Assembly: GCA_014925825.1 (NCBI GenBank)
Contig: JACGCK010000626.1
Location: 1 to 10,177, forward strand
Direction: 5' to 3'
Origin: Pholiota molesta
Taxonomy: Eukaryota > Basidiomycota > Agaricomycetes > Agaricales > Strophariaceae
Length of the DNA stretch: 10,177 nucleotides
In this document: piece after piece, positions 8,432-10,177 of the stretch
Numbering within the stretch: position 1 is the stretch's first letter
Layout of the letters: each line of letters opens with the position of its first letter
The notes under the pieces: model-generated
Databases searched by the model: none
Told to the model about the DNA's origin: nothing
The model's input: only the letters and a program-made list of their open reading frames with translations
Program-made: the position numbers and the translations under genes

Positions 8432-10177
8432 TTACAAAATGTTTGAGCCAGCTCTGTTGGGTATAAGATCTTGTGCTTCGACTTGCGCCGGACGGCTTTT
8501 CACCAGCCTTGGCCGTAAGGCGAGCGGTCGTATCCAAAATTTCAGTTGTGCGTTTCGTGTGGCGGTTAATACACTGCGAGGAAGGAATTGGATAACTGAC
8601 AATAAGTCGCCTTCGAGTTGCTTTATCTAGTTGGCGTAGATTAGAATGCAAGCAAGCTTGATGGGATAGTCATGCTACATACTAGAACTGGCTGCACAAA
8701 GGCGATCTCGTTTCGCGAAGGCGCTGGATGGTATCGTGGGGTGCCGGCTCGTCGAGTCCTGGAGAGGTGATCGCAGGCAGATATTGTGCTGATCGGTCTC
8801 TTCGAAATGCTAAGGATATAGTGGAAGACATAGACATGCGCTGGTGATGTGTGGCCTACAAGTATCATCGGTCATGAGACAAGGTGGACATAATGTAGTC
8901 AAAAGCTTACCTGGAATTTTGGACGATGTAATGCGCCGCTTGAGAAATCCACTGTTTCATTCAAGAGTAACGAATTAGAGATACTTTTGTGGGTCAGATG
9001 AGAGAGGTGAAGTACCAAGATAAGCTTATTGTCTTCTGCAACGCTACCCAAAACGATACGTTCGCCCGTCGCATCGCAGTTCGTCGAATGCGACGGACGA
9101 GACGAAGGAGGAATGACCTTGACATCGGGCAATGACGCGTTGCTCCCAGGGCGAGAAAATGGTTAGGAATCATCTTGTCCGCCTGTCTTTAAGAAGAGTA
9201 AACAGACGTATCTCCACAATGCTGAGCAAAAATACACACCAAGATAAACCGACCATCCGGTGACCAAGCGACGCATGTTAGTGCCCCAAAGTATGATGCG
9301 TAACAATCGACCAGCCTGTTCAGCAACAACAACACGACTGATAAGCAACAAACCAAGAAAAAATAAGGATGCATAAGTACTGTTCTGCTAAAGCATCAAT
9401 CACTCTCAAACACCCGTCTTCAGATATCGCGGCAACGTATTTTACATCCGGAGAGAACACGAAATCTATACAGGCAACAGAAATGAGTACATCGCCTATG
9501 TGAAGAGTATGCGGATTGCAGCAAAAATTGACGTACCGACTACGCCCTGTCGCGAGAGACGCCAGTGGCTGACAGGATTCTTGGCGGCTTTGTCTTTGTC
9601 GGGCTTTCCGGGTAGATTGGCGCTGGCAGCCGCTGGATGCCATGGTGGCATTGTAATGAAGATATTGTCTAGAGGGTCCCATGCTTGTACTACTGTTCCA
9701 TCGCCGGTTGAGGATGCGAAGCTATTGACATCATTAGAGGATGAATTGGGATCTTGTGGGGTGAAAGTTCCATCTTCCCGTTCCTTGTCATAGATGATAA
9801 TGGTGCCGTCTGCATGGGAGACGAGAAAGAGCGTTGGTGATGCAGGAACCCATCGGACAGCTGTGCATGGTGAGTTAGAGATCGAGCCCTTGGTTCGTAT
9901 CGTAGTTAGCGAGTTTGATGCTTATCAGATGGTATTATTCGCCTCACTTGCTTGTTCAGGCGTCCATAGCGGGAAGTTATGGGATCTGAGCAAACAGTAT
10001 TTATTTATAAATTGGGAATCATATTGTAGGAATTTACCTAGCCATATAAGATCGCCAGTATTGAAGCCAATAATTACATCTAGTCGTTCGGGACTGGCAG
10101 TAGCAATATTCACATCATGGCAAGTTGGATGTGCAGAGAAAGTGATCCTCGACAGAGGTTCCTTGATGGAGAAGAGG
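8432..10177 (-). CDS. creC: CreC/WDR20-family WD40 protein, N-terminus beyond the window, frames disrupted
   Basis: In Aspergillus CreC partners the deubiquitinase CreB in carbon catabolite repression; animal WDR20 activates USP12/USP46. Exons in reading order: 10177-10038 (partial), 9985-9948, 9888-9537, 9465-9381, 9315-9240, 9186-9016, 8951-8911, 8855-8683, 8626-8432. Seen in order: [174 protein letters not shown], stop TAA at 8434-8432. HRPK and HPAPSRNE are diagnostic for this family. Four one-base discrepancies lie in exons F-H: -1 near 9168, +1 near 9050, -1 near 8950, -1 near 8740. All introns and flanking segments stay conserved, so either the sequence has small errors or this copy is damaged. 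Confidence 0.88.

Noticed and set aside
8899..9132. Single continuous exon through the creC intron at 9015-8952
   Set aside because: The frame is open but the inserted residues interrupt a highly conserved WD40 repeat, and good splice signals flank them.

Overview
The window looks like nuclear DNA of a filamentous basidiomycete, most likely a mushroom-forming Agaricomycete. Six conserved eukaryotic housekeeping genes are packed head-to-tail, tail-to-tail and head-to-head. Every one is cut by very short introns: I place 32, all 47-71 nt, with GTRNGY-type donors, CTNA[A/C]-like branch sites and YAG or AAG acceptors. There are no bacterial operons, ribosome binding sites, mobile elements or CRISPR arrays.

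Layout. The left edge (1-306) may hold the first exon of an unidentified minus-strand gene. Next come OGG1 (8-oxoguanine DNA glycosylase, +, 305-1775) and TAP42 (PP2A-associated TOR-pathway protein, +, 2044-3496, behind a tiny upstream ORF). TAP42 converges on a Rab6/YPT6 GTPase gene (-, 4609-3698). YPT6 and a MET12-type methylenetetrahydrofolate reductase gene (+, 4800-7130) diverge from a 190-bp intergenic region. That region carries two CACGTG E-boxes flanking a CCAAT box. After a 433-bp convergent spacer there is a small acidic protein best read as anaphase-promoting-complex subunit APC15/Mnd2 (-, 8150-7564). Last is the C-terminal part of a CreC/WDR20 WD40 protein (-, from beyond the right edge to 8432).

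The genes do not form a dedicated pathway. They cover base-excision repair, PP2A/TOR signalling, Golgi traffic, one-carbon/methionine metabolism, cell-cycle ubiquitination and deubiquitinase regulation. I found no undescribed system.

The most notable points are: (i) two non-canonical GC-AG introns sharing the donor GCAAGTC, one in MET12 and one in the APC15 candidate, both required to keep frame; (ii) five apparent single-base indels, one in YPT6 and four in creC, most at or beside short base runs, which break otherwise well-conserved reading frames and suggest sequence error or decaying copies; (iii) a putative Cbf1-like E-box pair in front of a methionine-pathway gene; (iv) His at the position of human OGG1 Gln315. 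Exon boundaries were set by hand from splice consensus, phase and family similarity; no transcript data were available.
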